DNA from: Sphingomonas sp. PP-F2F-A104-K0414
GTDB taxonomy: Bacteria; Pseudomonadota; Alphaproteobacteria; Sphingomonadales; Sphingomonadaceae
Assembly (NCBI RefSeq): GCF_004340945.1
Contig: NZ_SLYD01000006.1
Span: 62,001-126,000, forward strand
DNA length: 64,000 bases
Direction of reading: 5' to 3'
The number at the start of each line of letters is the position of its first letter. The stretch's first letter is position 1. The position numbers and the translations under genes were made by a program. Below are positions 24,801-32,185 of this stretch, piece after piece. The notes beneath the pieces were generated by a model. The model was not told the origin of the DNA. It searched no databases and was given only the letters and a program-made list of their open reading frames with translations.

Positions 24801-25156
24801 GTCTGTTGGACTGCCTTGGTCTGTGCGCCGTCGGGTCCAAGAATGCGTCTGTCGCCGGCAATATACGCCATAACCGACACGGATTTCGGTGCCGAGAACG
24901 TCAGGTCGTAGCCTGGCCGTCGCGAACCCTTATCATCTACGACGCGCTCGCCAGAGGGAAGCTCGCCATTGAGCGCCTTGGCAAATGCCTCCTGCGAAAC
25001 GGTGCCGGTAAGGCCAGCTGCGGTAGCGCCTTCACCGCCCCACATGCTGACGTCACCGGCCTTCTCATCGGTGTAATATTCGCCGCTGACGAAGTCGTCC
25101 TTGGTGAAATATTTTGCGGCGCCGGATGCCGATTTAACGGATGCGATCGAGTGCAT
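21893..25156 (-). CDS. mobF: MOBF conjugative relaxase-helicase (TrwC/TraI type)
   Basis: 1087 residues. The N-terminal relaxase domain has candidate catalytic tyrosines in KYFTKDDFVSGEYYTDEKAG, the LTFSAPKSVSV motif and the metal-binding triad in DPQAHIHAIVANMTRG (about 158-173). The RecD/UvrD-like helicase has Walker A GIAGAGKSTML at about 495-505, Walker B VIVVDETSMVS, ALIGDRQQLLPIDAG and the C-terminal motif ALNMHMAQGITVNKG. It nicks oriT, stays bound to the 5' end and unwinds the strand for transfer. Full length. It follows the coupling protein gene after two bases. Confidence 0.95.
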   Translation of the reverse strand: MHSIASVKSASGAAKYFTKDDFVSGEYYTDEKAGDVSMWGGEGATAAGLTGTVSQEAFAKALNGELPSGERVVDDKGSRRPGYDLTFSAPKSVSVMAYIAGDRRILGPDGAQTKAVQQTMAWVEKNLAETRSTKDGKTEAVKTGNLVYALFQHDTSRALDPQAHIHAIVANMTRGPDGKLHALHADRIWSSNSVIGSIYHSFLRDELEKLGYQVQMTGKHGTFEIAGVPKAVLETFSQRREQIMEKAAELGIVSPEGRNKITVNTRDPKLNVEDRDGLVLDWMKKAAEQGFDGKKLLEGALQNAAKLEQRENAGPIGRGYTVIADAVKVAIDTVSGLLRSPDPLVDRGFVRLAQSTGQANAQLAVASAVRSLNQREAAFDKDKVAKKALDFGLKGVTIDHVEARVEQLLEKGKLLSGEITHQGQKVEAVTTPEALHTEESILARVQAGKDAGAPIVAPSEAPDRLQAASPHPLNEGQLAAATLIVSTSDRIVAVQGIAGAGKSTMLQAVARVVEGEGKSILGLAFQNKMVADMSEGMARPDASPGREMSVDQMQDSGVKAETMAHFIWHNEKHVTNPNTLDAQARRDELKDTVIVVDETSMVSNRDMLKMLTIAEALGIEKIALIGDRQQLLPIDAGKAFAMMQADKIGMARMDDNLRQQTDQLRTVAALANIGKAGQAMKVLGDKVVEHEDPSAHASDLWLALSPDERANTAIFASGRQTRAAINQAVQKGLKDEGTLKGDGLSIAVIQNVNIEREDLRYAKTYEKGQRLEIKGSVPELNLERGVAEVRRSFANGKVEIVKNGKSIKFSPQKIDPMIDKDRMSLATIETIQVHEGDRIRWTDNDKERGIYNASLATIAGIENGKVTVELANKGQVTLEKNDPMMQRMDLAYALNMHMAQGITVNKGITVMQSFERNLSNQRLFNVGVTRIRLDLTMVVDSQQKLEMQLDKNPGDKTSSLESLGRLDIDGAAIQTKAADDALTKAMESLDEASSEKILIDPASLDMTDLPPMGASTTDYSDIKNLDGEMPSIKDGQDADRRDVQPDRKDDELGMRPLDMDDLSALPAMIESGEQIRGLPQKNLSLDM

Positions 25157-25158
25157 CG

Positions 25159-27492
25159 TTACATCCCGTATCCGTCATCAGGGAAGGCATCGCGCGCCTC
25201 CCGGATCGACAGGTCCTCCGGCCGTTCTCCGGTCGGCGTAGGATCGTCTTTCTGGCGCTGCTGGTCCTCACTGCGCGCCTGGACGGACTTACCCTCCAGA
25301 GACCGTTCGCGGTCCTTGCGATCGTCATCGCCGGAACGCTCACGCATGTCTTGGACGAGCACCGGCGGTTCGGTTCTGGCGGTGGCTTCAACCGGTGTAG
25401 CGTCGCGCGAATTGTCGACCTCGTTCTCAGTCGGCTGCGACAGGATATTAGTGGCGAAGGTGTTGGCCACGTTTGCCGGCTCAACCTCTTCTTCTGTCAA
25501 ACCGGGCACATCGCCACGTCCAACATCGTCGTCGCCACTCTGCGGCTTGCCACCATCTCTGCGAACCACCCTTCCAGGCTCGTCCGGCTTAGCCGGTTTC
25601 CGCTCGATGAAGCCCTCGGCGACGGTCGGGTAATGTTCCCATTCCAGGCGGATGCGGGCAGCAGGGAAGCCATCGGGAAACTTCACGAAGCCGTGCAGGC
25701 TGGGCAAATTCATGATGTCATCGGGGATGACCAGCGGCTCGATCTGTTTACGGGGGGTCAGGGTCGAGGCGTCGCGAGTGTTGTTGTAACCATAACTGTA
25801 CCCCTCATCCATCTGCCGGATCTCGCGGTTGCCAATGTAGCGGGCACCCTGTTCGGCGGTGTCGAGGTCGGCTGCGGCGAGGATCAGTTTGGTGCGTGCG
25901 AGCGACGACAGGTTGCGGGCATTTTCCTCGCCGTAGACCTGCGTGAGCTTGTCGAACGAGTGCAACCCAAGGACCATTGCACCGCCGAAGTTACGGGCGG
26001 TCTGGAGGCCGTCTTCGATCGCCGGCAGGCGGTGGAGTGCGCCCAATTCGTCGAATACGAACCAGGTGCGCAGATTGCGGGTCTTCTTCATCGTCATCAG
26101 CGCGTGAATGGCGAGGTTCGACCAGAGCGTGAGCAGCGCCCGGTTCATCTCAAGGTCGGTGTAGTTGGAGGTGATGAAGAGGATCGAGCCGGGCTTTTTC
26201 TCGGCCGTCATCCAGTCCTTGATTGAGTATTGCGGCCCGTCATCGGGCAGGAAGCGAAGGACCTGCGCGTTGGTATTAAAGACGGCTCGGATCGACTCCG
26301 CCATCTTGGCTGCCTCGGGTGCCGTGATGGGGTCGGCGATGGTATTGGCGAGATGCTTGTGAACCAGCTTGAGGTCGGCGGTCATCAGGTTGTCGGCGAG
26401 CGCCTGATTGGACGTCAGCCCCTTTTCGATGAGCTTCATGCACATCTCGATGAAAAGGGTGCGCGCAGCGAGTGCCCAGAACGGATCGGCCGCTCCGCCA
26501 TCGGAGGGGATCAGGGCTCCAGCGGCAGCGGTAAATTCGCTATAGGTCCGGCAGTCGTTGAAGATCGTCCAGGCCGGGCAGCGTGCGTCGGCCGGGTTGA
26601 GAATGGTGTCACGTGTCGGGTCGTAGAACGCCTCAACATAGGCCCCGGTCAGGTCGAACACGACGGCGGTATCCTCGCGTTCGCGCATCTCCCGAAGGAG
26701 TTTACGGAACACGGTCGTTTTACCGGAACCGGTGGTGCCGAGCGTCATGAAATGTGACTGTTCGAGACGGTGTGGAAACGGGATGCCGGCAACTGTGTAG
26801 GGGTGGTGGATCCCGCCCATCTTGCGGGCCTTGAACTTCAGCTTCAGGACCTGTTCCGGCGTCTTGTCCGGAAAGAGTTTTGCGGCCTCCTTCACGAACT
26901 CGATTCTGTTATGCTGGGCGATCTCGGAATAGAGCAGATCGCGCTCGACCAGCATGGCGCCGCGCTCATGGCGCTCCTGGATCATCGCCTTGCCGCGACG
27001 GGCCGAGAAATCGACGTACCAGATCGACAGCGGGATGGTGATGCACGAGGCAATCGCGACCGAGCCCATGAACCCCTTCACGGCCTTGTGCCATGCGAGG
27101 ATGACCTCTGGCACGTAAGGCACGTAGCCCATGTAGGTGTGGCGCACGCTGTTGTCGGGCAGACGCAGGTTGATGCGCTTCATTTCGTCGAACGATATCC
27201 AGTCCCACAGCCCGGACAGGATACGCATGGAGATGAGCTGGATGTTGTTCTCGTCGAGGGTGAGCGACAGGATCGTGGAGTAGGCGATGACGAAGATGCC
27301 AAGCCACATGTAGAGCGGCATTTTGGCACCCTGTAGCCACATCAGGACCTGGGTATTGAGAAGCTGGCTGCCACGGGTGAAGTTGCCCGAATTGCGCGGT
27401 GCTTCACCGCGCGCGCTATGGTGCTTCTGGGGGATCGGACGCCGGTCGTTACGGATGTCCTGGCGGGGCGCTTTGGGGTCATCACGCGCCAT
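25159..27492 (-). CDS. traD: Type IV coupling protein (VirD4/TraD/TrwB type)
   Basis: 777 residues. Two N-terminal membrane segments lie at about 55-75 and 140-160. The ATPase domain has Walker A TTGSGKTTVFRKLLR at about 250, VVFDLTGAYVEAFYD at about 277 and Walker B TWFVFDELGALHRLP at about 480. The C-terminal 180 residues are charged and disordered, as in TraD proteins that contact the relaxosome. Hexameric pump linking relaxosome to the type IV channel. It overlaps the upstream RHH gene by 11 bases. No mating-channel genes lie in the window. Confidence 0.94.
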   Translation of the reverse strand: MARDDPKAPRQDIRNDRRPIPQKHHSARGEAPRNSGNFTRGSQLLNTQVLMWLQGAKMPLYMWLGIFVIAYSTILSLTLDENNIQLISMRILSGLWDWISFDEMKRINLRLPDNSVRHTYMGYVPYVPEVILAWHKAVKGFMGSVAIASCITIPLSIWYVDFSARRGKAMIQERHERGAMLVERDLLYSEIAQHNRIEFVKEAAKLFPDKTPEQVLKLKFKARKMGGIHHPYTVAGIPFPHRLEQSHFMTLGTTGSGKTTVFRKLLREMREREDTAVVFDLTGAYVEAFYDPTRDTILNPADARCPAWTIFNDCRTYSEFTAAAGALIPSDGGAADPFWALAARTLFIEMCMKLIEKGLTSNQALADNLMTADLKLVHKHLANTIADPITAPEAAKMAESIRAVFNTNAQVLRFLPDDGPQYSIKDWMTAEKKPGSILFITSNYTDLEMNRALLTLWSNLAIHALMTMKKTRNLRTWFVFDELGALHRLPAIEDGLQTARNFGGAMVLGLHSFDKLTQVYGEENARNLSSLARTKLILAAADLDTAEQGARYIGNREIRQMDEGYSYGYNNTRDASTLTPRKQIEPLVIPDDIMNLPSLHGFVKFPDGFPAARIRLEWEHYPTVAEGFIERKPAKPDEPGRVVRRDGGKPQSGDDDVGRGDVPGLTEEEVEPANVANTFATNILSQPTENEVDNSRDATPVEATARTEPPVLVQDMRERSGDDDRKDRERSLEGKSVQARSEDQQRQKDDPTPTGERPEDLSIREARDAFPDDGYGM

Positions 27493-27769
27493 GATGAAGC
27501 TTCATGCGACGGTCGGCTTCGAGAACGAGTGTCTCGCGCAATTCCGGGTGGTTTTCCCGGATGATCGCATCGAGCGCGACCTGCATATATTCGGTCACGC
27601 GCAAGTGGCGTCGCTCGCTGCCTTCAAGCAGCTTTCGGCCATCAAGATGTTGTTCGATCGCCCGACGAATTAGGTCCGACGGCGAGCACTCCAGTTTGGC
27701 TGCTTCTGCCTCTATACGGGCACGCAGATCACCGGCTACCCGAAGGGTATAAGGGCGTGAGGTACTCAA
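27482..27769 (-). CDS. Ribbon-helix-helix relaxosome accessory protein (TrwA/TraY-like)
   Basis: 95 residues. The N-terminal RHH motif is PYTLRVAGDLRARIEAEAAK followed by SPSDLIRRAIEQHL. First gene of the conjugation operon, which is where MOBF systems place their oriT-binding accessory protein that also represses the operon. The C-terminal half is helical and probably supports tetramerisation. Confidence 0.75.
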   Translation of the reverse strand: MSTSRPYTLRVAGDLRARIEAEAAKLECSPSDLIRRAIEQHLDGRKLLEGSERRHLRVTEYMQVALDAIIRENHPELRETLVLEADRRMKLHHGA

Positions 27770-28130
27770 GTAACCAGCCTCCTAGCAGAGAGGCTGATGG
27801 GTCCTTAGGAGGACGTTCCTTATAGCTGTGGAACGCGGCTACAACAAGCTCGATATCGTGGTTTGCGCATAAGCCGTATTACGGTGTCTTACGCAGGAAA
27901 CGGCGGAAATCTGGGCTTTTTGGGGCGTATTACGTTGTAAGACAAACTGTAAGACGTTGTATACACTGTCTCTGACTCTCTAACTCGCTGTTAAGCCACG
28001 GAAAAAGGCAAGCGCAGCTTGCGTAAGGTGTGCTCTACTGTAGTCCCGATTCCCATGTGTCGATTTGATCTCCATGGTCCTTCGTATCGATATGATAGCA
28101 TATCGGTTTTCCGAGGGGCAAAAGCCCGCC
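27770..28130. other. oriT candidate and conjugation promoter region
   Basis: Non-coding, directly upstream of the accessory-coupling-relaxase operon. It contains two related segments, CCGTATTACGGTGTCTTACG at about 27873 and CGTATTACGTTGTAAGAC at about 27937, plus a further GTAAGACGTTGTATAC. GTATTAC and its near-inverted partner GTAAGAC therefore recur in both orientations. The GCGTATTAC string recalls the GCGTATTG around the R388 nic site. Position and repeats support oriT; the nic site is not located. Confidence 0.45.
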
Positions 28131-28316
28131 TTTGCGGCGGAATGATAGTCGAGCTGGTTGCGCTGGCGTGATGTCTTGGGATCGTTCTGCGATGATCGTC
28201 ACCGGGTTTTCCTTGGTGTTAGAAGCTGGTCGTTGGTTGGCGCTTTTCCCTCGCCTAATCGATGGCTATACCGGTCCCGTTCAGAGCCCGATCAGCCTGA
28301 CCAAAAGGCAAGTATT

Positions 28317-28541
28317 ATGGCGAAGTCACTGGACGCTGAAATGGCCGCGATCGAGGCCGAGGAACGCAAGCTGGCAGATCGCCGAAAGGCGCATCTAAGG
28401 AAGCTGCGGGATACGGCTATTGGGACAGTCGAGAAGGTAGGGTTGCTCAAGCTCCCGCTAGATCGACTGGAGCGGTTGATGGAGGCGGTGAAGACGCTGG
28501 GCGTGGACGAGGTCGAGAAGCGGCTCACGGCGAAAGCCTGA
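28317..28541 (+). CDS. Small TraC/TraD-type conjugal accessory protein
   Basis: 74 residues from ATG 28317, with AAAAGGC 9 bases upstream; the longer frame from 28158 has no support. A charged coiled coil, EMAAIEAEERKLADRRKAHL, is followed by GTVEKVGLLKLPLDRLERLM. This layout is typical of small mobilisation proteins encoded beside oriT in alphaproteobacterial plasmids. Divergent from the relaxase operon across the oriT candidate. A terminator follows. Confidence 0.6.
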   Translation: MAKSLDAEMAAIEAEERKLADRRKAHLRKLRDTAIGTVEKVGLLKLPLDRLERLMEAVKTLGVDEVEKRLTAKA

Positions 28542-28567
28542 GACGGTTCGAGACCGAGGCCCACGCT

Positions 28568-28611
28568 AATGGCCGCACGGGTTTGCTACCTTGTGCGGCC
28601 ATTCTCTTTTT
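28568..28611 (+). terminator. Rho-independent terminator
   Basis: 11-bp stem AATGGCCGCAC / GTGCGGCCATT with a 14-base loop followed by CTCTTTTT, 27 bases after the stop of the gene at 28317-28541. Confidence 0.85.
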
Positions 28612-28648
28612 GGACAGGGAGAGGCGCAGCCGGCTTAGTAGCATCAGG

Positions 28649-28687
28649 AAAAAAAAGGGACGCGCCAGCCGGTAGGCTGGGCGTCCC
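28649..28687 (-). terminator. Rho-independent terminator
   Basis: On the reverse strand a GC-rich stem (GGGACGC-CCAGCC / GGCTGG-GCGTCCC with one bulge, loop TACC) is followed by eight T. It lies 31 bases after the stop of the reverse-strand gene at 28718-29299. Confidence 0.85.
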
Positions 28688-28717
28688 ATGCGGTCGTTTT
28701 AGATAGACGGGGACGGA

Positions 28718-29299
28718 TCAGATCCACGCCAGCAGGTACTCCCCTTCGATCGGTTTCAGTGCCGCCATCGTCGCCAGCGTTTCACTGCTCTCGGCCATGT
28801 CCGGATCGGAATCGAGGCGCCGCCTGATGCGGGGATCCGTCAGCCTCCGGCGGAGCTCCGTCATCGGCACCATGCCGGCGACCATGCGGTCGATCCCAAG
28901 GCCGTCTAACAGCGCCAGCGCTTGGGGGTTTGCGAGAGCTATTTCCGGGGCAGCATCGGGGTTCAAAGACAGGCGTATCGTAATATCGCCAGTGGGTTCA
29001 GTCTGCGCCACCCGGACGCGTCGACCGAGGAACTGAGCCTCGTCCAAAATCGCGATGAGGGAAGGGTCGTGATCGAAGCATTTGGAGACGGTCGCGAGCG
29101 ACAGATGGCAGACGCGGGCGTCGAACTCGAACCATGGATCGCCGATGACGCCGTAGGCCGGGAGCAACATGGCAAAACCCAACCGGAGCGATTGTTCGGC
29201 AAGCAGATCGCGTAGCGATGCGAGCTGGTCGGGAGTGATGATTGCCGCCATTGGCGCAAGGATGGCGCGGCCGTCTTCGACGCGGAACGTAATGGTCAT
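28718..29299 (-). CDS. Unrecognised cytoplasmic protein
   Basis: 193 residues with a strong AAGGAGG 6 bases before the ATG and its own terminator, so clearly expressed as a single gene. Mixed alpha/beta, with no signal or membrane segment. Sections FRVEDGRAILAPMAAIITPD and LDEAQFLGRRVRVAQTEPTG suggest a small regulatory or binding protein. No family recognised. Confidence 0.8.
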   Translation of the reverse strand: MTITFRVEDGRAILAPMAAIITPDQLASLRDLLAEQSLRLGFAMLLPAYGVIGDPWFEFDARVCHLSLATVSKCFDHDPSLIAILDEAQFLGRRVRVAQTEPTGDITIRLSLNPDAAPEIALANPQALALLDGLGIDRMVAGMVPMTELRRRLTDPRIRRRLDSDPDMAESSETLATMAALKPIEGEYLLAWI

Positions 29300-29477
29300 G
29301 ATGACCTCCTTCGTTGGAACCGCAAATCTCTCCCTCCCTCCTCTCCGGAGAGGTTTCGCGACGCCTGTGATCGAGCATCACCGTCGATGCCGCGACGCGT
29401 AGTCAGCGCACGGGGGAAAGGCCGCTGCGCGCAGGCGAGCGAGGCGTGCAGGTATATAACTGTCAGACGTTGGAAAA

Positions 29478-29583
29478 CCGCGGCAGCAGCGCTGGGGCGG
29501 GCTCGATGCCCGCACCGGCGCTTCCCCGGCCGATGCGTAGCCAGGGGAGGCCCGACGGGGCCGTACCGAAGCGAGCGAGCCGG
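29478..29583. repeat. Structured GC-rich repeat, copy A
   Basis: 106 bases alignable end to end with 30165-30269. It contains the stems GCGGGC-TCGAT-GCCCGC and GGCCC-GACG-GGGCC and ends GCGAGCGAGCCGG. The two copies differ most in stem positions, where changes keep pairing, suggesting a conserved RNA or DNA fold. Located between two reverse-strand genes with no coding frame of its own. Confidence 0.75.
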
Positions 29584-29610
29584 CGCCGCACGCCCGTCGA
29601 AATCAGCAAC

Positions 29611-29645
29611 GGAAAAGGGCCACCCGATCGCCCGGATGGCCCTTT
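29611..29645 (-). terminator. Rho-independent terminator
   Basis: Stem AAAGGGCCATCCG / CGGGTGGCCCTTT (one G-T pair) read on the reverse strand, followed by TTCC, 43 bases after the stop of the gene at 29688. Confidence 0.8.
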
Positions 29646-29687
29646 AAGTATTAGACGATGAAGGGAGGAGCCAAGCCCCTCCCGCGG

Positions 29688-29975
29688 TCATTTGATGAAC
29701 TGGGCGTAGGCGGTGAGCGCAGCCCCGACCGCGATTGCTCCCGTCATCAGTGAGCCGAGCCCGATGATATACCATTTAAGTCCGTCGATTGAGGTCTGCA
29801 TACCCTTAAGGCCGCTTTCCAGCTTTACCTCCAGACCGGCGATTTGCTGCTTCAACGGCTCTATTGCGCGACCCACGGCCATGTCGATCTGCTCCTCGAC
29901 GACGACGACTGCCTTTGCCGCTGCCTCATCGTCTATATTAGCCGATCTTAGTGCTCTGAACAACGCGACTTGCAT
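29688..29975 (-). CDS. Coiled-coil protein with C-terminal membrane anchor
   Basis: 95 residues from the ATG at 29975. The seven upstream codons of the longer frame are in fact an AAGGAGGACGAA ribosome-binding site. A helical coiled coil, VVEEQIDMAVGRAIEPLKQQ to KLESGLKGMQTSIDGLK, is followed by one membrane segment, WYIIGLGSLMTGAIAVGAAL. The topology resembles small tail-anchored DUF1640-like proteins. Function unknown. Confidence 0.75.
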   Translation of the reverse strand: MQVALFRALRSANIDDEAAAKAVVVVEEQIDMAVGRAIEPLKQQIAGLEVKLESGLKGMQTSIDGLKWYIIGLGSLMTGAIAVGAALTAYAQFIK

Positions 29976-30164
29976 TTCGTCCTCCTTCTTCTTCAAGACG
30001 CATTCCGGATTAGGGCGGCGCGGCGAGGGTCAAGGGATCGCTCTTGCGACCGCTTTAGCGGCGGTAGGGGCAACGATTTTTCGCAGAAAAATGGTGGGAC
30101 CCTGCCGTCCCTTGAGGCTTGTCGCGCCGCCCGGGATAATGGGACGACTTGAGATAGATTTTCC

Positions 30165-30269
30165 CCGCGGCAGCAGCGCCAGGGCGGGCTCGAAGCCTGC
30201 ACTGGCGCTTCCCCGGCCGATGCGTAGCGAAGGGCAGGCCGAAGGGCCTGACCGATGCGAGCGAGCCGG
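30165..30269. repeat. Structured GC-rich repeat, copy B
   Basis: 105 bases aligning with copy A at 29478-29583. Shared blocks are CCGCGGCAGCAGCGC, GGCGCTTCCCCGGCCGATGC and GCGAGCGAGCCGG. The internal stem is CAGGCC-GAAG-GGCCTG where copy A has GGCCC-GACG-GGGCC, so both sides changed together. The 16-base block GGCCC-GACG-GGGCC-GT of copy A recurs alone at 30384-30399. No gene is supported in 29976-30430. Confidence 0.75.
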
Positions 30270-30430
30270 GTCCCGCGCCAGCCCCAAACCGGACGGTCGG
30301 GCAGCTCGTTCGCAATGCTTCTCAAGCTGCGGCAGCGCATTACCGGAGGGGGGAAGGCGACCGGCTGCGCGGCGTCCAGGTGCGGCCCGACGGGGCCGTG
30401 CCAAGGACGGCGCGCGGCCGGTCGCCTGGC

Positions 30431-30458
30431 GTGGGGGGAACCGTAGGGTTCCCCCCAC
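30431..30458. other. 12-bp perfect hairpin
   Basis: GTGGGGGGAACC / GGTTCCCCCCAC with loop GTAG, just beyond the terminator of the DUF2493 gene. No T-run on either side. Part of the hairpin-dense sequence between 29.4 and 33 kb. Confidence 0.7.
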
Positions 30459-30470
30459 AGCAACGCTGAC

Positions 30471-30512
30471 AAAAAGGGGCCAGCGCGGGGATTTCGCCCG
30501 CCGCTGGCCTAG
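30471..30512 (-). terminator. Rho-independent terminator of the DUF2493 operon
   Basis: On the reverse strand the stem GGCCAGC-GGCGGG / CCCGC-GCTGGCC (one bulged G) is followed by CCTTTTT. It lies 60 bases after the stop of the gene at 30573. Confidence 0.8.
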
Positions 30513-30572
30513 TGTTTCCTGCCAAGGAAAGGGGAGGGGCGGCGCGCTCTTGGCTGCGCCGCCCGGATAGGG

Positions 30573-31661
30573 TCAGCCGATTGCCTGCCGCTTGGTTGCG
30601 GTCGGTGCCGGTGCCTGTCCGTCGATGCGGAAGGCGTGGGTCGGGACGCGGGCGTCCTTCAAGGTCTGTAACAGGTTCGATTGCAGGCCGGAACCTTGGC
30701 AAACGATGGCTTCAACGGGGGCGAGTTTTACAAGCTGCTCGTTGCGAACGAACCCGGCGCGGTTGCCATAGCGGCCCGTCTGCGGTGTGAAGGCAACCAC
30801 GGTAACGCCACGGCTTGCGGCCCATGCTGCGGCGATCATGTCGCACCCTTTACGCTGCGCGGTGGTGCAAAGCGTCATGTGCGGGATACGGGCTTTGATC
30901 TGGTCGAGGCGGTCCCAGAGCTGTTTAAAGTCGTGCCACTCCTGACCGCCCGAAAAGACGACAAGCGGGCCGGTGGGGTTGCGCTTTTCGCGGTGGTCCT
31001 GCGCGCGGGCCTTCAAGAAATCGAGGGCGGCAATCTGGCTTGCAGTCCCTCCGCTGGAAACCTTCGATCCGCGCGCGGGGGACCAAGGGTGGCCGGACTG
31101 TGCCCGGTAGCAGTCGGCGGCATAGTCGCGCATGCATTCGATGGCGGCGCGCTGTTCGGTCTTGGTCTGCGCGCGGAGTTGCAATTCCTCCATCTCGACG
31201 GCGTAAATCTCGGACGGATCATAGCGGCGCGTCATCTCGCCAAGGTCGCGACAAAGCGTGTCTTCCTCGCGTTCCAGTTTCTGCGCTTCGTAGTGAAACG
31301 AATTGACGAAACCCCATGCAATCGCCTGTGCACTCGCTTCTAGGCGGGTATCGCGGAACAGGTCGAAAAGCGTTGCCATGATCGCCGCGCAATCGTGCTG
31401 CGCCTCGATCGGCTCGGGCATGTCGAGTTCGGCACGGTCTGCGCCCATTTCGACGATCGAAAGCGCGCCAACGTCGCCGAACGCTTCCTGAAAATTGGTC
31501 GTTGCCGCTGCGTCGGCGATGCTCTCGGCAATCTCCGCCGTGCGGGGGTCGGTCGCGTCGTCGGACGCGCTGCCGGTTGCGGGCGTGGCGTTGGTGCCGT
31601 TCATGGCTTCGCCCAAGTCGGCAAAGCTGGTAAGGCGCGGGGAGGTCGTTTTCTTGGTCAT
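30573..31661 (-). CDS. DUF2493 / SLOG-family (YpsA-like) plasmid protein
   Basis: 362 residues from ATG 31661 (AAAGG 10 bases upstream). Helical N-terminal half; the C-terminal DUF2493 Rossmann-like domain has LVVFSGGQEWHDFKQLWDRL and CDMIAAAWAASRGVTVVAFT, ending AIVCQGSGLQSNLLQTLKDA. SLOG proteins bind nucleotide-derived ligands. This plasmid-borne subgroup regularly travels with DUF736 and conjugation genes in alphaproteobacteria. It is in the same direction as the DUF736 gene 77 bases upstream, probably one operon. Confidence 0.9.
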   Translation of the reverse strand: MTKKTTSPRLTSFADLGEAMNGTNATPATGSASDDATDPRTAEIAESIADAAATTNFQEAFGDVGALSIVEMGADRAELDMPEPIEAQHDCAAIMATLFDLFRDTRLEASAQAIAWGFVNSFHYEAQKLEREEDTLCRDLGEMTRRYDPSEIYAVEMEELQLRAQTKTEQRAAIECMRDYAADCYRAQSGHPWSPARGSKVSSGGTASQIAALDFLKARAQDHREKRNPTGPLVVFSGGQEWHDFKQLWDRLDQIKARIPHMTLCTTAQRKGCDMIAAAWAASRGVTVVAFTPQTGRYGNRAGFVRNEQLVKLAPVEAIVCQGSGLQSNLLQTLKDARVPTHAFRIDGQAPAPTATKRQAIG

Positions 31662-31738
31662 GGTGCTAACCTTTGGCAGGGATTGCGGTTTAGGGTCGGG
31701 GGAGGGTTGCACCCCTCTCCCCGCCCGTTTGAGTGGTC

Positions 31739-32185
31739 TTAGAACGCGGGGATTTCGTCGTTCAGCGGCTCGGAAAGCTGGCCGTTGTCGGTGGCGTTGC
31801 CGGTGCCGAAACCGTCATCCGATGCCTTGCGGCGGTTCTGGCGGGTGCCGTCCAAATTTTCGCGGCGCGTGGTCGGGCGGTTCCAGACGACGCGGAAACC
31901 CTCTTCGTTATTGCCGAAAAGCATGATCTGGAGGGGTTCGCTGATGCTGGGGTCGTCCAGCTTGCCCTGATAGAAAACTTCGCCGCTGCTGTTGCTGGTC
32001 ATTTCCCAAAGCGCGCCGATCTGCACCCAACGTTTCGCGACGTTCAAAACCATGATTTCGAACGCGGGGGCCTTGTCGTTCGTCCTCTCGACGGGGCGGA
32101 GGCCAAGGCGCGCGAGGTCGATGGTTGCCGTTGCGACCGAACCGAGAAGCTGACCGCCGACTGACTTGAAAGAACCGATTTTCAT
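31739..32185 (-). CDS. DUF736-family plasmid protein
   Basis: 148 residues from ATG 32185, preceded by GGAG; the longer frame adds an unsupported basic leader. DUF736 landmarks are KIGSFKSVGGQLLGSVATAT, APAFEIMVLNVAKRWVQIGA and WEMTSNSSGEVFYQGKLDDP. The C-terminal tail is disordered. DUF736 proteins are small beta-rich proteins common on alphaproteobacterial plasmids; molecular role unestablished. Confidence 0.92.
   Translation of the reverse strand: MKIGSFKSVGGQLLGSVATATIDLARLGLRPVERTNDKAPAFEIMVLNVAKRWVQIGALWEMTSNSSGEVFYQGKLDDPSISEPLQIMLFGNNEEGFRVVWNRPTTRRENLDGTRQNRRKASDDGFGTGNATDNGQLSEPLNDEIPAF

Noticed and set aside
25141..26226. 361-codon forward ORF opposite the coupling protein
   Set aside because: Mirror of the traD coding frame; the reverse frame has Walker motifs and operon overlaps.
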